Source: Deltaproteobacteria bacterium (GTDB lineage Bacteria > Desulfobacterota > DSM-4660 > Desulfatiglandales > HGW-15). From it: a stretch of DNA of 47,429 bases. The notes beneath the pieces are model-generated. The model was given only the letters and a program-made list of their open reading frames with translations. It made no database searches and was not told where the DNA came from. The DNA lies in the NCBI GenBank assembly GCA_019313825.1, contig JAFDAM010000007.1:1-47429 (forward strand), given 5' to 3'. Shown here in pieces: positions 34,170-42,580 of this stretch. Position 1 is the stretch's first letter. Every line of letters starts with the position of its first letter. A program made the translations under genes and the position numbers.

Positions 34170-35828
34170 TTAATCCAGGATATGGACCTGGCACGTATTT
34201 CCATCCACACGTACCCTCTGTCCTGTCTTTATCTTCCTGGTGGCCTCCTGGGTACCCACCACACCAGGGATACCGAACTCACGGGCCACTATAAGGGCAT
34301 GACTCAAGTAGCCTCCACCGTCAGTAATAATACCCTTGATGACGTTAAAGATCGGGGTCCAACCAGGAGTTGTGCCGGGAGCAACCAGAATCGCATCCGG
34401 CCCTATCGTATCCATTTCAGTGTCGCTCATTAATACATAAGCAGTGCCTTCAACCACACCAGGTGAACCGGCACATCCGACCAATGACGCCCCAACCTCC
34501 TCTGGTGTTGCTATTGGTTGTGCCGCAGCCACCGAGAATATTACGTCTGCTTCAACAAGTTCAGAAATTTTTGTAGGATCACCCAGGAAAAACGGCAGGG
34601 TCCCTTCCAATTTCCTGTAATCACTGTATTCCTGTTTCCTCTTTTCTACCAGGCTTCCTAGGTCACACCTCTGCTTGATGATACCGGTATGGAATATCTC
34701 ATCATGGTTCAGGAACAATGCGTCTTCCGGTTCGTCAATCATGCCTTTTTCCGTAAACCTGCGGCCCAGTTCCAAGGCAGATAGCCTAACCGCGCTGAAA
34801 GGAATGCCTTCCACATAAATGGTATGATCCTCACTGAATACATGAGAAGCCTGGCTGCACTCCATCAGTTTCTTGAACACTTCACGCTCTTCAGAGGGGA
34901 CATCCTTTAAGAGCTGTTCCTCGAGCGCTTTTCTGCGACTTTCCAACTGTGGCCTCACTTCATCGGTACTGGCGCTGACTATACCCTGTTTAATATAGCG
35001 CTGTATCTCCCTGAGCGGCAGTGTATTATCTTCCAACCATGTTGGTGTGTTGATCTCCAGAAAACGCACTCTCATCCATCCGAATTCATTCATCATTTCA
35101 TTGAATTTATCAATCCATTGCTTTCCTTTATCGTTTGCTTCCAATTTGGACAAAAGCTCTTCCGGTTCTGTTTCTTTGAAGGTCCCTTCAAGACCTGAAT
35201 TTATGGCCATGGAACTCAATTCCGATAAGCGCTGAGCTAACTTCATAAAATCGTTATCAAAGCCTGAGTTTAATTGCGAGTATTCCACATCTTCGGGATT
35301 GATATTCAGCAATTGCTTCAGCATTCTTCGAAATTGAATATTCCCCTGACCCAGGGCGTACATGCAATAGAAGTGTATTTCCGCTACCCTTTTAATAAAA
35401 TGGCAAGACTCCATAAAATGGTCGCATAACTCGATATCGCTTAAGGCTTTGAGGTCAACACCCCAGACTTTGTCTATTCCTTCTTTTAGCTCTGCCTTTT
35501 GTTTTGTCCACATGGCCCAGGGATCTTCCAAAATTACGCGCATCTTCTCACGCCAATCCTTTTCACGCAGCTTTTTTTCCTCTTCAGTAGTTTCTATGAC
35601 GGTCAGGTAAAAACCTCCTTTATTAAAGCGCCAGTCCCATCCATGGGTTCTTGGATCGCTAAGCATTTCTGGCCCGTACTGCATACCGTATTTCCCATAA
35701 GTATACCAGATATCCACAAACAATGGGCACCATGGCGGTGGGTACCACATTGCCCCTAATACCCAGGCCTTATAGTTTTTTAGGTCCACCTCTTCGTTAA
35801 AGTCATATAAAGGTCTATCGTATGGCAT
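34170..35828 (-). CDS. PEP-utilising-type phosphotransferase subunit with swivelling His domain
   Basis: 552 aa with AAGGAGGGAG before the ATG. The C-terminal ~100 residues are the mobile PEP-utiliser domain: ILVAPGTTPGWTPIF, then ITDGGGYLSHALIVAREFGI with the phosphorylated His near residue 515, and GVVGTQEATRKIKTGQ. The N-terminal ~400 residues are a helical domain unlike the PEP/pyruvate barrel of PpsA. So the enzyme is not an ordinary PEP synthase but resembles the large subunit of phenylphosphate synthase or rifampin phosphotransferase. I infer transfer of phosphate from ATP (bound by the next subunit) via His to an unknown substrate. Confidence 0.87.
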   Translation of the reverse strand: MPYDRPLYDFNEEVDLKNYKAWVLGAMWYPPPWCPLFVDIWYTYGKYGMQYGPEMLSDPRTHGWDWRFNKGGFYLTVIETTEEEKKLREKDWREKMRVILEDPWAMWTKQKAELKEGIDKVWGVDLKALSDIELCDHFMESCHFIKRVAEIHFYCMYALGQGNIQFRRMLKQLLNINPEDVEYSQLNSGFDNDFMKLAQRLSELSSMAINSGLEGTFKETEPEELLSKLEANDKGKQWIDKFNEMMNEFGWMRVRFLEINTPTWLEDNTLPLREIQRYIKQGIVSASTDEVRPQLESRRKALEEQLLKDVPSEEREVFKKLMECSQASHVFSEDHTIYVEGIPFSAVRLSALELGRRFTEKGMIDEPEDALFLNHDEIFHTGIIKQRCDLGSLVEKRKQEYSDYRKLEGTLPFFLGDPTKISELVEADVIFSVAAAQPIATPEEVGASLVGCAGSPGVVEGTAYVLMSDTEMDTIGPDAILVAPGTTPGWTPIFNVIKGIITDGGGYLSHALIVAREFGIPGVVGTQEATRKIKTGQRVRVDGNTCQVHILD

Positions 35829-35925
35829 TGGTCTCCCTCCTTTCTTTACATGTTAAGGATTTAGAAACATAAAAGTAAATAAACCTATCCACATAAGTTT
35901 AGCTTATATGAAGTTATGGCCAGGC

Positions 35926-36618
35926 TTAAAAGCCGGCAATAAGCCTTTCCACCATAAACTCTATGAAAGAGTAGACATCTTCCTGTCGTTCCATTCCTCT
36001 GATGTTAATTCGGGTAGCGACTTGCTGATAAATTTCAATGCGCTCTGTTTCATCCAATGCCAAAAGCGCTTTAGGATTAAGCTCCATGATAACAAGCTCT
36101 TTATGTACACTATTTAATATTTTCTCCATCTCCTCAGGTTCTTCATTGAATCTTTGGGGATAGCGAGAATCGGTTTTATCGTACTTCACATACTCCTTCT
36201 TTCCACCGGCTTCAAAGATTCCTTCTCGTCTTTCAACCTGCCCTTCCAGTTCGTATAGTTTTGAGATGTTTTCGCTTAGAATCAGTAAGCTGTTCAGTTC
36301 TTTAGGTGTTCGTTTTATAATAAACAACTCAGGGTATTCGGCCCCAACTTCCAGGGACAGTCTTCCCCTGTCTTCCACTCTCTCAATAATGTAATATCGT
36401 AAAAGATCCACCTCATCCTTATCGACTCCGACTACCTCTTGCCAGCCGTCCTGCCACTTTAACAGAAGGTAATTCCTTGATGCTTTGATTCCGCCAGGTG
36501 TAGAGCAAAGCCCCAATTTGGAAAGTTCTGTTCGGATCTCCCTGCTTACCTTTCCAAAAGCCATTTCTTTTACGGACCCATCATCATATTCTACGATCAA
36601 TTTACTCGGTGTGCTCAT
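35926..36618 (-). CDS. Unrecognised 230-aa protein in the phosphotransferase operon
   Basis: The start overlaps the end of the HAD gene by 17 bp, and the split phosphotransferase genes follow 97 bp downstream, so it is part of the operon. The N-terminal ~90 residues are beta-rich (IVEYDDGSVKEMAFGKV, NYLLLKWQDGWQEVVGV). The rest is charged and helical (ISKLYELEGQVERREG, DETERIEIYQQVATRINI). No metal or nucleotide motif, no CBS domain and no membrane helix is visible. By position it could be the third subunit, as phenylphosphate synthase also has a ~24-kDa third subunit, but no sequence resemblance was recognised. Confidence 0.8.
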   Translation of the reverse strand: MSTPSKLIVEYDDGSVKEMAFGKVSREIRTELSKLGLCSTPGGIKASRNYLLLKWQDGWQEVVGVDKDEVDLLRYYIIERVEDRGRLSLEVGAEYPELFIIKRTPKELNSLLILSENISKLYELEGQVERREGIFEAGGKKEYVKYDKTDSRYPQRFNEEPEEMEKILNSVHKELVIMELNPKALLALDETERIEIYQQVATRINIRGMERQEDVYSFIEFMVERLIAGF

Positions 36619-37354
36619 TCACATACCCCTTTATAATGTCTTTCAACTCTGAAAAATGCCCTATTGTGTAATCTGCTTTTGACGGTGCATGAAAGATATA
36701 GCCGGTGTAGTGGATGGCCTTAAAGCCTCTTTTTTGCGCCGGTGTAAGGTCAGACCACTCTTTGTCCCCAACCATAACCGCCTCAGATGTTTTGATACCA
36801 CGTTTCAGAAGATCTTCTTTCAAGATATCATAAAGGTCCCCCTTTTCTTTGGAGAATCCCATATACTTTTTATCCAGTGAACCATCACGAATATTGACTT
36901 TACCCTGCGGGGTGATCATCTCATGAAAGAAGTGATCTATGTTTTGAGTTTTCAAAAATCTGCTGACCTGGTCTGTACCGATCGGCCCGAAGGTCCTTTT
37001 TAATTCCGCAACAACAGAGATCTCTATGCCCTTGTTTTTAAGATATTTAAGCGTGTCTATGGCACCATCCGCTACCTTAAGATACTTTTGCTCAATAACG
37101 GAAAAACGTTCGGCCGCGTCCGGATGGTCATCAAACACATAACTCATGATCTCGGGTCTGTGGCCCTCCTTTATGGCAGGATAGGTGCCGTATCTCTCTT
37201 TCATTACTCTCCATCTGTGGCACCTTACGTCAACCATCTCAGGCTCACCAAGTTCTTTGCTCGTGTCCCCGATCATCCAGTAGGTACGTTCCGGAGATGT
37301 ATCACATAGGGTTTGTCCAAAATCTATTCCAACCCACTTGACATTCATGGCCAT
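36602..37354 (-). CDS. HAD-like protein with altered motif I
   Basis: 250 aa. The first gene of the operon has AAAGGA upstream. HAD motif I reads WVGIDFGQTLCD: the nucleophile Asp11 is kept but the second Asp of DxDGT is Gly13, and the next Gly is Gln. Motif III Lys lies near KGDLYDILKEDLLKRG. Motif IV is MVGDKEWSDLTPAQKRGFKA near residue 200. Loss of the general acid Asp is seen in non-phosphatase HADs such as phosphonatases. It may act on the phosphorylated product of the downstream phosphotransferase, or have another role. Phenylphosphate carboxylase also contains a HAD-type subunit, which is a suggestive parallel only. Confidence 0.82.
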   Translation of the reverse strand: MAMNVKWVGIDFGQTLCDTSPERTYWMIGDTSKELGEPEMVDVRCHRWRVMKERYGTYPAIKEGHRPEIMSYVFDDHPDAAERFSVIEQKYLKVADGAIDTLKYLKNKGIEISVVAELKRTFGPIGTDQVSRFLKTQNIDHFFHEMITPQGKVNIRDGSLDKKYMGFSKEKGDLYDILKEDLLKRGIKTSEAVMVGDKEWSDLTPAQKRGFKAIHYTGYIFHAPSKADYTIGHFSELKDIIKGYVNEHTE

Positions 37355-37513
37355 AGGATAAATCCTTTCCCATTCTCCAGGTTTAAAACTTTCACTTTTC
37401 AGTTAAACAGCTATCAATCAAGTGTTGTTGCTCAATTGAGGCATTAATGAATATTGTCGATATTGGATAGCAATATTAATTAAGCAGTGGTGTTATTGTC
37501 ACCTTACAACAGG

Positions 37514-38500
37514 TTATCGAGTCGAAACCCTTATCCTCTCCAGGTAGTTGCTCCTCCGGCATTTTGGACAGAATTGAATATAATCATCGGTTATTTTCAG
37601 GCCGACATTTTCTATTTTCCGCATCAGCGGTCCCGGCGCGTACAGCCCATTGCATTGTTCACACTCCTTGAGTTCCACTGACCGTATGGTCTCTCTTGAG
37701 GTTGGCCGGAAAAGCCTTAAGATGTCTATTTCATGCCTTAGCTCTGCTGCCTTTTCAGGGCAAGTATTAACGCATGCCCCGCATGAGATACATTGATAAA
37801 GGAGGTACGAAAAGATTCGATTCCTTCCTTCATCTCTGAATTCAAGCGTACCGGTCGGGCAGCTCAGCTCGCACGCCGCGCAGCCAGTGCACATTTCTCT
37901 GTTGAGCCTGGTCCTGCAAAACAAAAAGGCAACCATAATCAGCATAAGTTCCCCGCTCAGTATATGAATTGTTCCTATATTGTCGCCGAGGAAAGCAATG
38001 GAGTCCAGGGTCCCGTGGGCATAGAAATATCCGGTGAGAAAAGGGAGAGCTGTTATAATTATCAAAAGGAGATCCTCTTTTTTTGATTCGGTGCGGATCC
38101 CGGACAATATAACACGTCTTATGAAGAGATATGCCGCAATGAATAGGAAAAGTAGTGTCATCCAATCTGCCCATTCATCCGAAAGCGTTCCCCAGGTCCA
38201 ATCGAACCTGGACTCCTCCCACAAGGCGATATGTCCGGCCAACCAGATGGGAACGACGAACAGGCATATGTGGAACAGATAGCGCAGGGCAGCATAGACA
38301 GGTTTCTTAATAACAGCCATGTGAAAAGGGAGAAAGAGACGGAGGAATGAAACCAGGGTGTTACTCCATCCCGGGTTCCTGGGCTTACTGCTTTTTATGA
38401 TGACAAAGGAGAAGAATATGAACCTCGTGACAATTCCGGCGGCGAAAAACAGGAATGAAAACCAAAGCAAGGGGCCCTCGATAAAGGAAATAAATGCCAT
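37514..38500 (-). CDS. Membrane haem-b/4Fe-4S subunit of a molybdoenzyme complex
   Basis: 328 aa from ATG 38500; the track uses TTG 38515. Five membrane helices (IEGPLLWFSFLFFAAGIV, LRYLFHICLFVVPIWLAGHI, TLLFLFIAAYLFIRRVIL and two more) carry histidines placed as in NarI/DsrM-type cytochrome b subunits. They are followed by two 4Fe-4S motifs CTGCAACELSCP and CISCGACVNTCP (about 215-265) and a C-terminal CEQCNG...CPKC zinc-ribbon-like pair. It is the last gene after the molybdenum and ferredoxin subunits. It should exchange electrons with menaquinone, with the iron-sulfur part on the cytoplasmic side. Confidence 0.83.
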   Translation of the reverse strand: MAFISFIEGPLLWFSFLFFAAGIVTRFIFFSFVIIKSSKPRNPGWSNTLVSFLRLFLPFHMAVIKKPVYAALRYLFHICLFVVPIWLAGHIALWEESRFDWTWGTLSDEWADWMTLLFLFIAAYLFIRRVILSGIRTESKKEDLLLIIITALPFLTGYFYAHGTLDSIAFLGDNIGTIHILSGELMLIMVAFLFCRTRLNREMCTGCAACELSCPTGTLEFRDEGRNRIFSYLLYQCISCGACVNTCPEKAAELRHEIDILRLFRPTSRETIRSVELKECEQCNGLYAPGPLMRKIENVGLKITDDYIQFCPKCRRSNYLERIRVSTR

Positions 38501-38585
38501 AATAGAGGTTTCCAAATAGACGATTTAAAATTTATAAATCCATGGAAGGATATCCATGACACAAAGTTGAAATGTCCCGGCACGA

Positions 38586-38627
38586 GGCTCATTGCCTTGC
38601 GCCTTGAGCCATACGCTTTAAGCCTTT
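38586..38627. repeat. Degenerate 7-bp periodic repeat (GCCTTGA family)
   Basis: Six heptads: GGCTCAT/TGCCTTG/CGCCTTG/AGCCATA/CGCTTTA/AGCCTTT. Related units lie at 44418-44438 and, inverted, at 10619-10646. Confidence 0.6.
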
Positions 38628-38699
38628 CCTCACACATCCTGAACTTGAAAAACAGTACTGATTATTAACTATATGGCCCGGCAATGAACTTACTCCAGG

Positions 38700-39242
38700 C
38701 TATTCCATCTTACCACCGGCTATTCTCTCGACAGCCTTTCTGGCGCGAAGTTCGGAGATCTCCTCCGGTGACGCTACATATATGGCGCTTGCTGGGCAGG
38801 CCGCCTCACACGCCGTCTTTTTACCCTCCCTGAGCCTGTCGATACAGAGATCGCACAGTACCAACTTTCCGTCTTCATTGAAGCTCGGGGCGCCATATGG
38901 ACAGACCCATAGACAGGCCTTGCATCCGATGCACCGTTCCTGATCAACAAGGGTAATATGGGTCTCTGAATCTTTTAAGATGGCAGATGACGGACAGACC
39001 TTGATACAGGGGGCATCTTCACAGTGCATGCAAGCGATACTCACAAAGGGCTGATGCACGTTGTCACCGCTTATCTCTGGATCGACATGATAGACCTGAA
39101 TAAGGTTTACACCCTTAGGATCGGCAGCAGCGCCCGTTGTATTATGAGGCGGGAACATGTGTTTAAGTTTGCATGCTATAATACAGGTCTTACAGTTCAT
39201 ACATTGAGCCGGATCACGAAAAACTGACTTGCGTGTCATCAC
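38700..39242 (-). CDS. Four-cluster 4Fe-4S electron-transfer subunit
   Basis: 180 aa of the DMSO-reductase/hydrogenase-4 type iron-sulfur subunit. Four cysteine groups are seen: CMNCKTCIIACK (about 14-25), CMHCEDAPCIKVCP (about 70), CIGCKACLWVCP (about 103) and CDLCIDRLREG...CEAACP (about 130). It conducts electrons between the molybdenum subunit and the membrane subunit. The start overlaps the end of the molybdenum-subunit gene by 29 bp. There is no signal peptide, so the complex faces the cytoplasm. Confidence 0.92.
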   Translation of the reverse strand: MMTRKSVFRDPAQCMNCKTCIIACKLKHMFPPHNTTGAAADPKGVNLIQVYHVDPEISGDNVHQPFVSIACMHCEDAPCIKVCPSSAILKDSETHITLVDQERCIGCKACLWVCPYGAPSFNEDGKLVLCDLCIDRLREGKKTACEAACPASAIYVASPEEISELRARKAVERIAGGKME

Positions 39243-41379
39243 CTTCCTCCATTTTATAAATCTTACAGAGCAGCGCTCTCATATTTACGGAACCTGCAGG
39301 CCCGTCAAACGGTCCATCATCACTTGTCAAGACGTTTGCGTTGCTGGGCAGCACCCTTTCAGGCCCTTGCTTCTCCCAATAGCAGAATGAGGCCTGCACA
39401 ACCACAAGCCTGGGGTCCATACCGGAAAACATTTTTGCCTTCTGCCTTATCCTGCCCCTCTTGGTCTCTATCCAGACCCAGTCACCTTCCTCTATCCCGT
39501 ACTCCTTGGCCGTATCAGGATGTATCTGGACCAGGGGATAGGGCTGCAACTCCCTTATCCAGGGGAGATTCGTGTACTGGGTATGGAAATGATAAGGAAT
39601 CCTTCCACCGGTACTCAAAAGAAGCGGGTACTCCTTTGCCACCTCGGGCGTTGAATAGTAGGATTCGCCGGGCTCGATATGGGACGGCAGGGGATCGTAA
39701 CCAGCCTTTTCGAGCGCTGTGGAATAAAGCTCAACCTTGCCCGTAGCAGTAGGGAAACCACCGCCCTTTACCCAGTAGTCGGTCTTGTGCTTATAGTACT
39801 TCTGATCCTTGCCGGTCGTAGACAGATGACCCAGTTTTGAAAACTCTTTCCATGTGATATCCGCTTTTCTGAGCTGATAGTCCAGCATCTCTTCAACCGA
39901 GTTCCACGGCCAGAACTTGGGTGCCACCCTTCTACCGATCTCAAAGTATATCTTTGGAGTGGTCCATGCCTCTCCGGGCGGGTCAATAGCCTTGTTTACC
40001 GCCCTGGTACAGAATCCAGGATGCGTATTCCACAGGTCTTCCTCCTCCAGCCAGTGTGCAACAGGAAGAACAACATCCGCAATCTCGCACATGGCTGACA
40101 TAAACTGGTCCGCCACTGAAAGGAACTCCAGATTGAGCAACGCCTTTCGCACATTCTGAGTATTGGCAAGGCTGAACAGGAAATTACCCCCATGCTGGTG
40201 CAGCATCTTCAGGTCGCAGTTGCCTTCCCTCAACTGCCTCAGGACCGTCTCAGTATGACAGCGACCGTAATCAAGAAAGCGGTGTTTGTCGGAGCCGATT
40301 GCCTTTTCAATATTCTCCGGCTTAATGTTATCAAATATCTCAAATCCAAAGGCAGCCATAGGTCCACAAGCCGGGTGTATCCAGTTCATCATACTTCCCG
40401 GCCTCTCCACATTACCGGTTATGGCCATCAGACACATAATGGACCTGCCGTTGCTCGTGCTGTTGTTCGATGCATCCAGGGATTCTCCTGTCTGGATCAC
40501 ACCCGGAGTATCAATGGCAAACATGCGGGCCGCTTTTACAATCTTCTCTTTGGGAATCCAAGTGATCTCTTCAACCTTGGCAGGTGGATACTCCTGAACC
40601 CGCTCTTTCAATTTATCAAAACCGTGAGTCCAGTTTGCGACAAACTCTCTGTCATGAAGATTCTCGTTGATGATGACATTCATCATTCCAAGGGCCAGCG
40701 CTGCGTCGGTGCCGGGCCTTATCTGAAGCCACAGATTGGCTTTATTGGCAATGGACGTCGCCCTGGGATCAACCAATATCAGGTTCTTGGCGTGTTTTAA
40801 CGCCTCAAAAAACCATACCGCCATCTCACCGTCAGAGCTGGAATACTCTATCTGTTTTCCCCATGATATCTGGGTCTTGGGATACTCTCCGCCCCATCCA
40901 TGGTAGTCGCAATAGAGCCTGTTAAACCCAAAAGTGGCCTCAAAAGCCCTCAGGCGGGGAAAATAACATATATGGCTGGACCCGATGCCCCGGTTGCCCG
41001 TGCCGATTGAATTACCCAATCTCACCGTATACCTGTTATACCCCCTGCCCGTGCCCTGACTGTTACATATGGCATTCGGCCCGTGCTTTTCGATAAGTTC
41101 CTTCATCTTGCCGGTTATTGTCTCAAGGGCCTCATCCCAGCTTACCCTCTCCCATTTACCTTCACCTCGCTCACCTGCCCTTTTAAAGGGGTACTTGAGG
41201 CGGTCGGGATGATTAATATGCTGGATGCTTGCCAGTCCCTTGGCGCACATGGTGCCTCTTGTTATTGACTCGGGATCACCCTCGAGATACGTGACTACAC
41301 CGTTTTCAACGGTGATAATCACTCCACATCCGCCATGGCATGCCTTACAAACACTTTTTATAAATTGTTTATCACCCAT
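39214..41379 (-). CDS. Molybdopterin oxidoreductase, DMSO-reductase family, cytoplasmic
   Basis: 721 aa with an AAGGAGC ribosome binding site. The N-terminal 4Fe-4S site is C11-x2-C14-x3-C18-x26-C45 (CKACHGGCGVI). Family blocks follow: WDEALETITGKMKELIEKHG, NLILVDPRATSIANKANLWL, GTDAALALGMMNVIINENLH, and a C-terminal KEYPLLLSTGGR and YGIEEGDWVWIETKRGRI. In GIGSSHICYFPRLRAF, Cys138 falls where acetylene hydratase and periplasmic nitrate reductase-type enzymes have the Mo/W ligand. There is no twin-arginine signal. The nearest relatives by eye are polysulfide/thiosulfate reductase-like and acetylene hydratase-like enzymes. The substrate is unknown. It is followed by its ferredoxin and membrane subunits. 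Confidence 0.9.
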   Translation of the reverse strand: MGDKQFIKSVCKACHGGCGVIITVENGVVTYLEGDPESITRGTMCAKGLASIQHINHPDRLKYPFKRAGERGEGKWERVSWDEALETITGKMKELIEKHGPNAICNSQGTGRGYNRYTVRLGNSIGTGNRGIGSSHICYFPRLRAFEATFGFNRLYCDYHGWGGEYPKTQISWGKQIEYSSSDGEMAVWFFEALKHAKNLILVDPRATSIANKANLWLQIRPGTDAALALGMMNVIINENLHDREFVANWTHGFDKLKERVQEYPPAKVEEITWIPKEKIVKAARMFAIDTPGVIQTGESLDASNNSTSNGRSIMCLMAITGNVERPGSMMNWIHPACGPMAAFGFEIFDNIKPENIEKAIGSDKHRFLDYGRCHTETVLRQLREGNCDLKMLHQHGGNFLFSLANTQNVRKALLNLEFLSVADQFMSAMCEIADVVLPVAHWLEEEDLWNTHPGFCTRAVNKAIDPPGEAWTTPKIYFEIGRRVAPKFWPWNSVEEMLDYQLRKADITWKEFSKLGHLSTTGKDQKYYKHKTDYWVKGGGFPTATGKVELYSTALEKAGYDPLPSHIEPGESYYSTPEVAKEYPLLLSTGGRIPYHFHTQYTNLPWIRELQPYPLVQIHPDTAKEYGIEEGDWVWIETKRGRIRQKAKMFSGMDPRLVVVQASFCYWEKQGPERVLPSNANVLTSDDGPFDGPAGSVNMRALLCKIYKMEEGDDTQVSFS

Positions 41380-41492
41380 GCTTGCTCCTTGTTATAGTAA
41401 TTTTTAGTTTGCTTTTATAACTTATAGCCCGCTTCAGGTCTTGCTAAAGCCCTGCCCCATATGATCTCTTCAGTGAGATGGCCGCATTGGCC

Positions 41493-42272
41493 TTATGGTA
41501 GATCATAATATTTGATTACAGGCGGATCATACAAGGCTCTACCGATAATAATCCTCTTCAGGCCTACTCCACCATTTTCTTTTAAAAGCATGGCCACACT
41601 TGCTCCCTTATGGATATCCCCGTTGCTGTCCGCCTGGTTGAGAAACACATAGCGCCCGGCATTTTTCGGACAGCCTTTCATGATTCCCCGTTCGTGTGTA
41701 ATGGCATTTGCGACTGATAAGGCGGTAACCTCTTCACCCGGTTTAATCCCGGTGATTTCGGAATAAATATCCGGCCTGAATACCCAGTTTATCCCCAGAG
41801 GCTTACCAATGACGTTCAGCCCGACAACTGCCACAAGCCACTTACTGCTTTGCGGAATAATGGGTTCGTAATCAGCCGGCGCCTTCAGGGGCCTTCCGGC
41901 AGCGCCATCCGCTTCAACCAGTATCCATTTAAAAACTCCGGTCGTCAATAACACATCTATGGTTTCCGGAGGGAACCCTCCAAGCTTATTCTCTGATGAA
42001 AGTTTCCGGGAAACCGCTGTAATATGTCTGTGCCGACCTAAAAGTTCTTTCGCACTCCTGATAACCTCCTCAGCGGTTTCGGCTATGATCACATGCTGAG
42101 ATTGATTCTTTTCAGGCGGAAAGATTTTTGTGGTGGTCGTGGTCAGAACAGTCTCGCCATTTGCGGAAAGCTCTCTCGCAATCCTGAAAAGAAGACTTGT
42201 CTTACCTCCTGCACCAACAAGGGAAACCACACCGCCATTTTGCAACATCAGGCTCTCCCTGAGGGAAGCCAT
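41493..42272 (-). CDS. yqeC: YqeC-like selenium-dependent Mo-hydroxylase accessory protein
   Basis: The ATG at 42272, 4 nt after AGGAGG, gives 259 aa; the track start 42290 lacks a ribosome binding site. It is a P-loop protein with VVSLVGAGGKTSLLFRIARE near residue 17, TVLTTTTTKIFPP, ILVEADGAAGRPLKAP near 131 and FLNQADSNGD. This is the pattern of the YqeC family, linked in other anaerobes to molybdenum hydroxylases with a labile selenium cofactor. It precedes the molybdopterin oxidoreductase on the same strand, and a xanthine-dehydrogenase-type gene lies 2.7 kb away. It is probably the first gene behind the sigma-54 promoter at 42397-42413. Confidence 0.85.
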   Translation of the reverse strand: MASLRESLMLQNGGVVSLVGAGGKTSLLFRIARELSANGETVLTTTTTKIFPPEKNQSQHVIIAETAEEVIRSAKELLGRHRHITAVSRKLSSENKLGGFPPETIDVLLTTGVFKWILVEADGAAGRPLKAPADYEPIIPQSSKWLVAVVGLNVIGKPLGINWVFRPDIYSEITGIKPGEEVTALSVANAITHERGIMKGCPKNAGRYVFLNQADSNGDIHKGASVAMLLKENGGVGLKRIIIGRALYDPPVIKYYDLP

Positions 42273-42396
42273 AAATCCTCCTAAATTCATTTTCTCATAA
42301 CTTCAATAGATATTTATTACGATTGTATGTCAATTTATTTAAACCACAGAACCGCAAAACTGGTCCAAAGTATCGGAAATTAGTGTGCTTATAAAA

Positions 42397-42413
42397 AGCA
42401 AGAGATATGCCAG
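42397..42413 (-). promoter_or_regulatory. Sigma-54 (-24/-12) promoter for the yqeC operon
   Basis: The minus strand reads CTGGCATATCTCTTGCT, an exact fit to TGGCAYR-N4-TTGCW. The predicted start site lies about 110 bp upstream of the yqeC ATG. A sigma-54 activator gene is divergently transcribed from the same intergenic region. Confidence 0.75.
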
Positions 42414-42472
42414 GTTTTATCTAACAGCTAACCGCTTAAAATATCATCTGATTTAGGCATTTACTTTTATAC

Positions 42473-42499
42473 TTGACAATACCCGGTGTTTCATATAGA
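42473..42499 (+). promoter_or_regulatory. Possible sigma-70 promoter of the sigma-54 activator gene
   Basis: TTGACA, 15 bp, TATAGA upstream of the activator. The spacing is short. Three GACACA words (42498, 42521, 42550), two within TTGACACA, lie in the leader and may be activator sites. Confidence 0.35.
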
Positions 42500-42580
42500 C
42501 ACAATTAAATGGCCTTTATTGACACACTCAAATAATCCCATATCACTTTGACACAACCACAACCAAGTCGGGACCAAGCC

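Noticed and set aside
40192-40800. 202-aa plus-strand ORF
   Set aside because: Shadow of the molybdopterin oxidoreductase gene on the minus strand.
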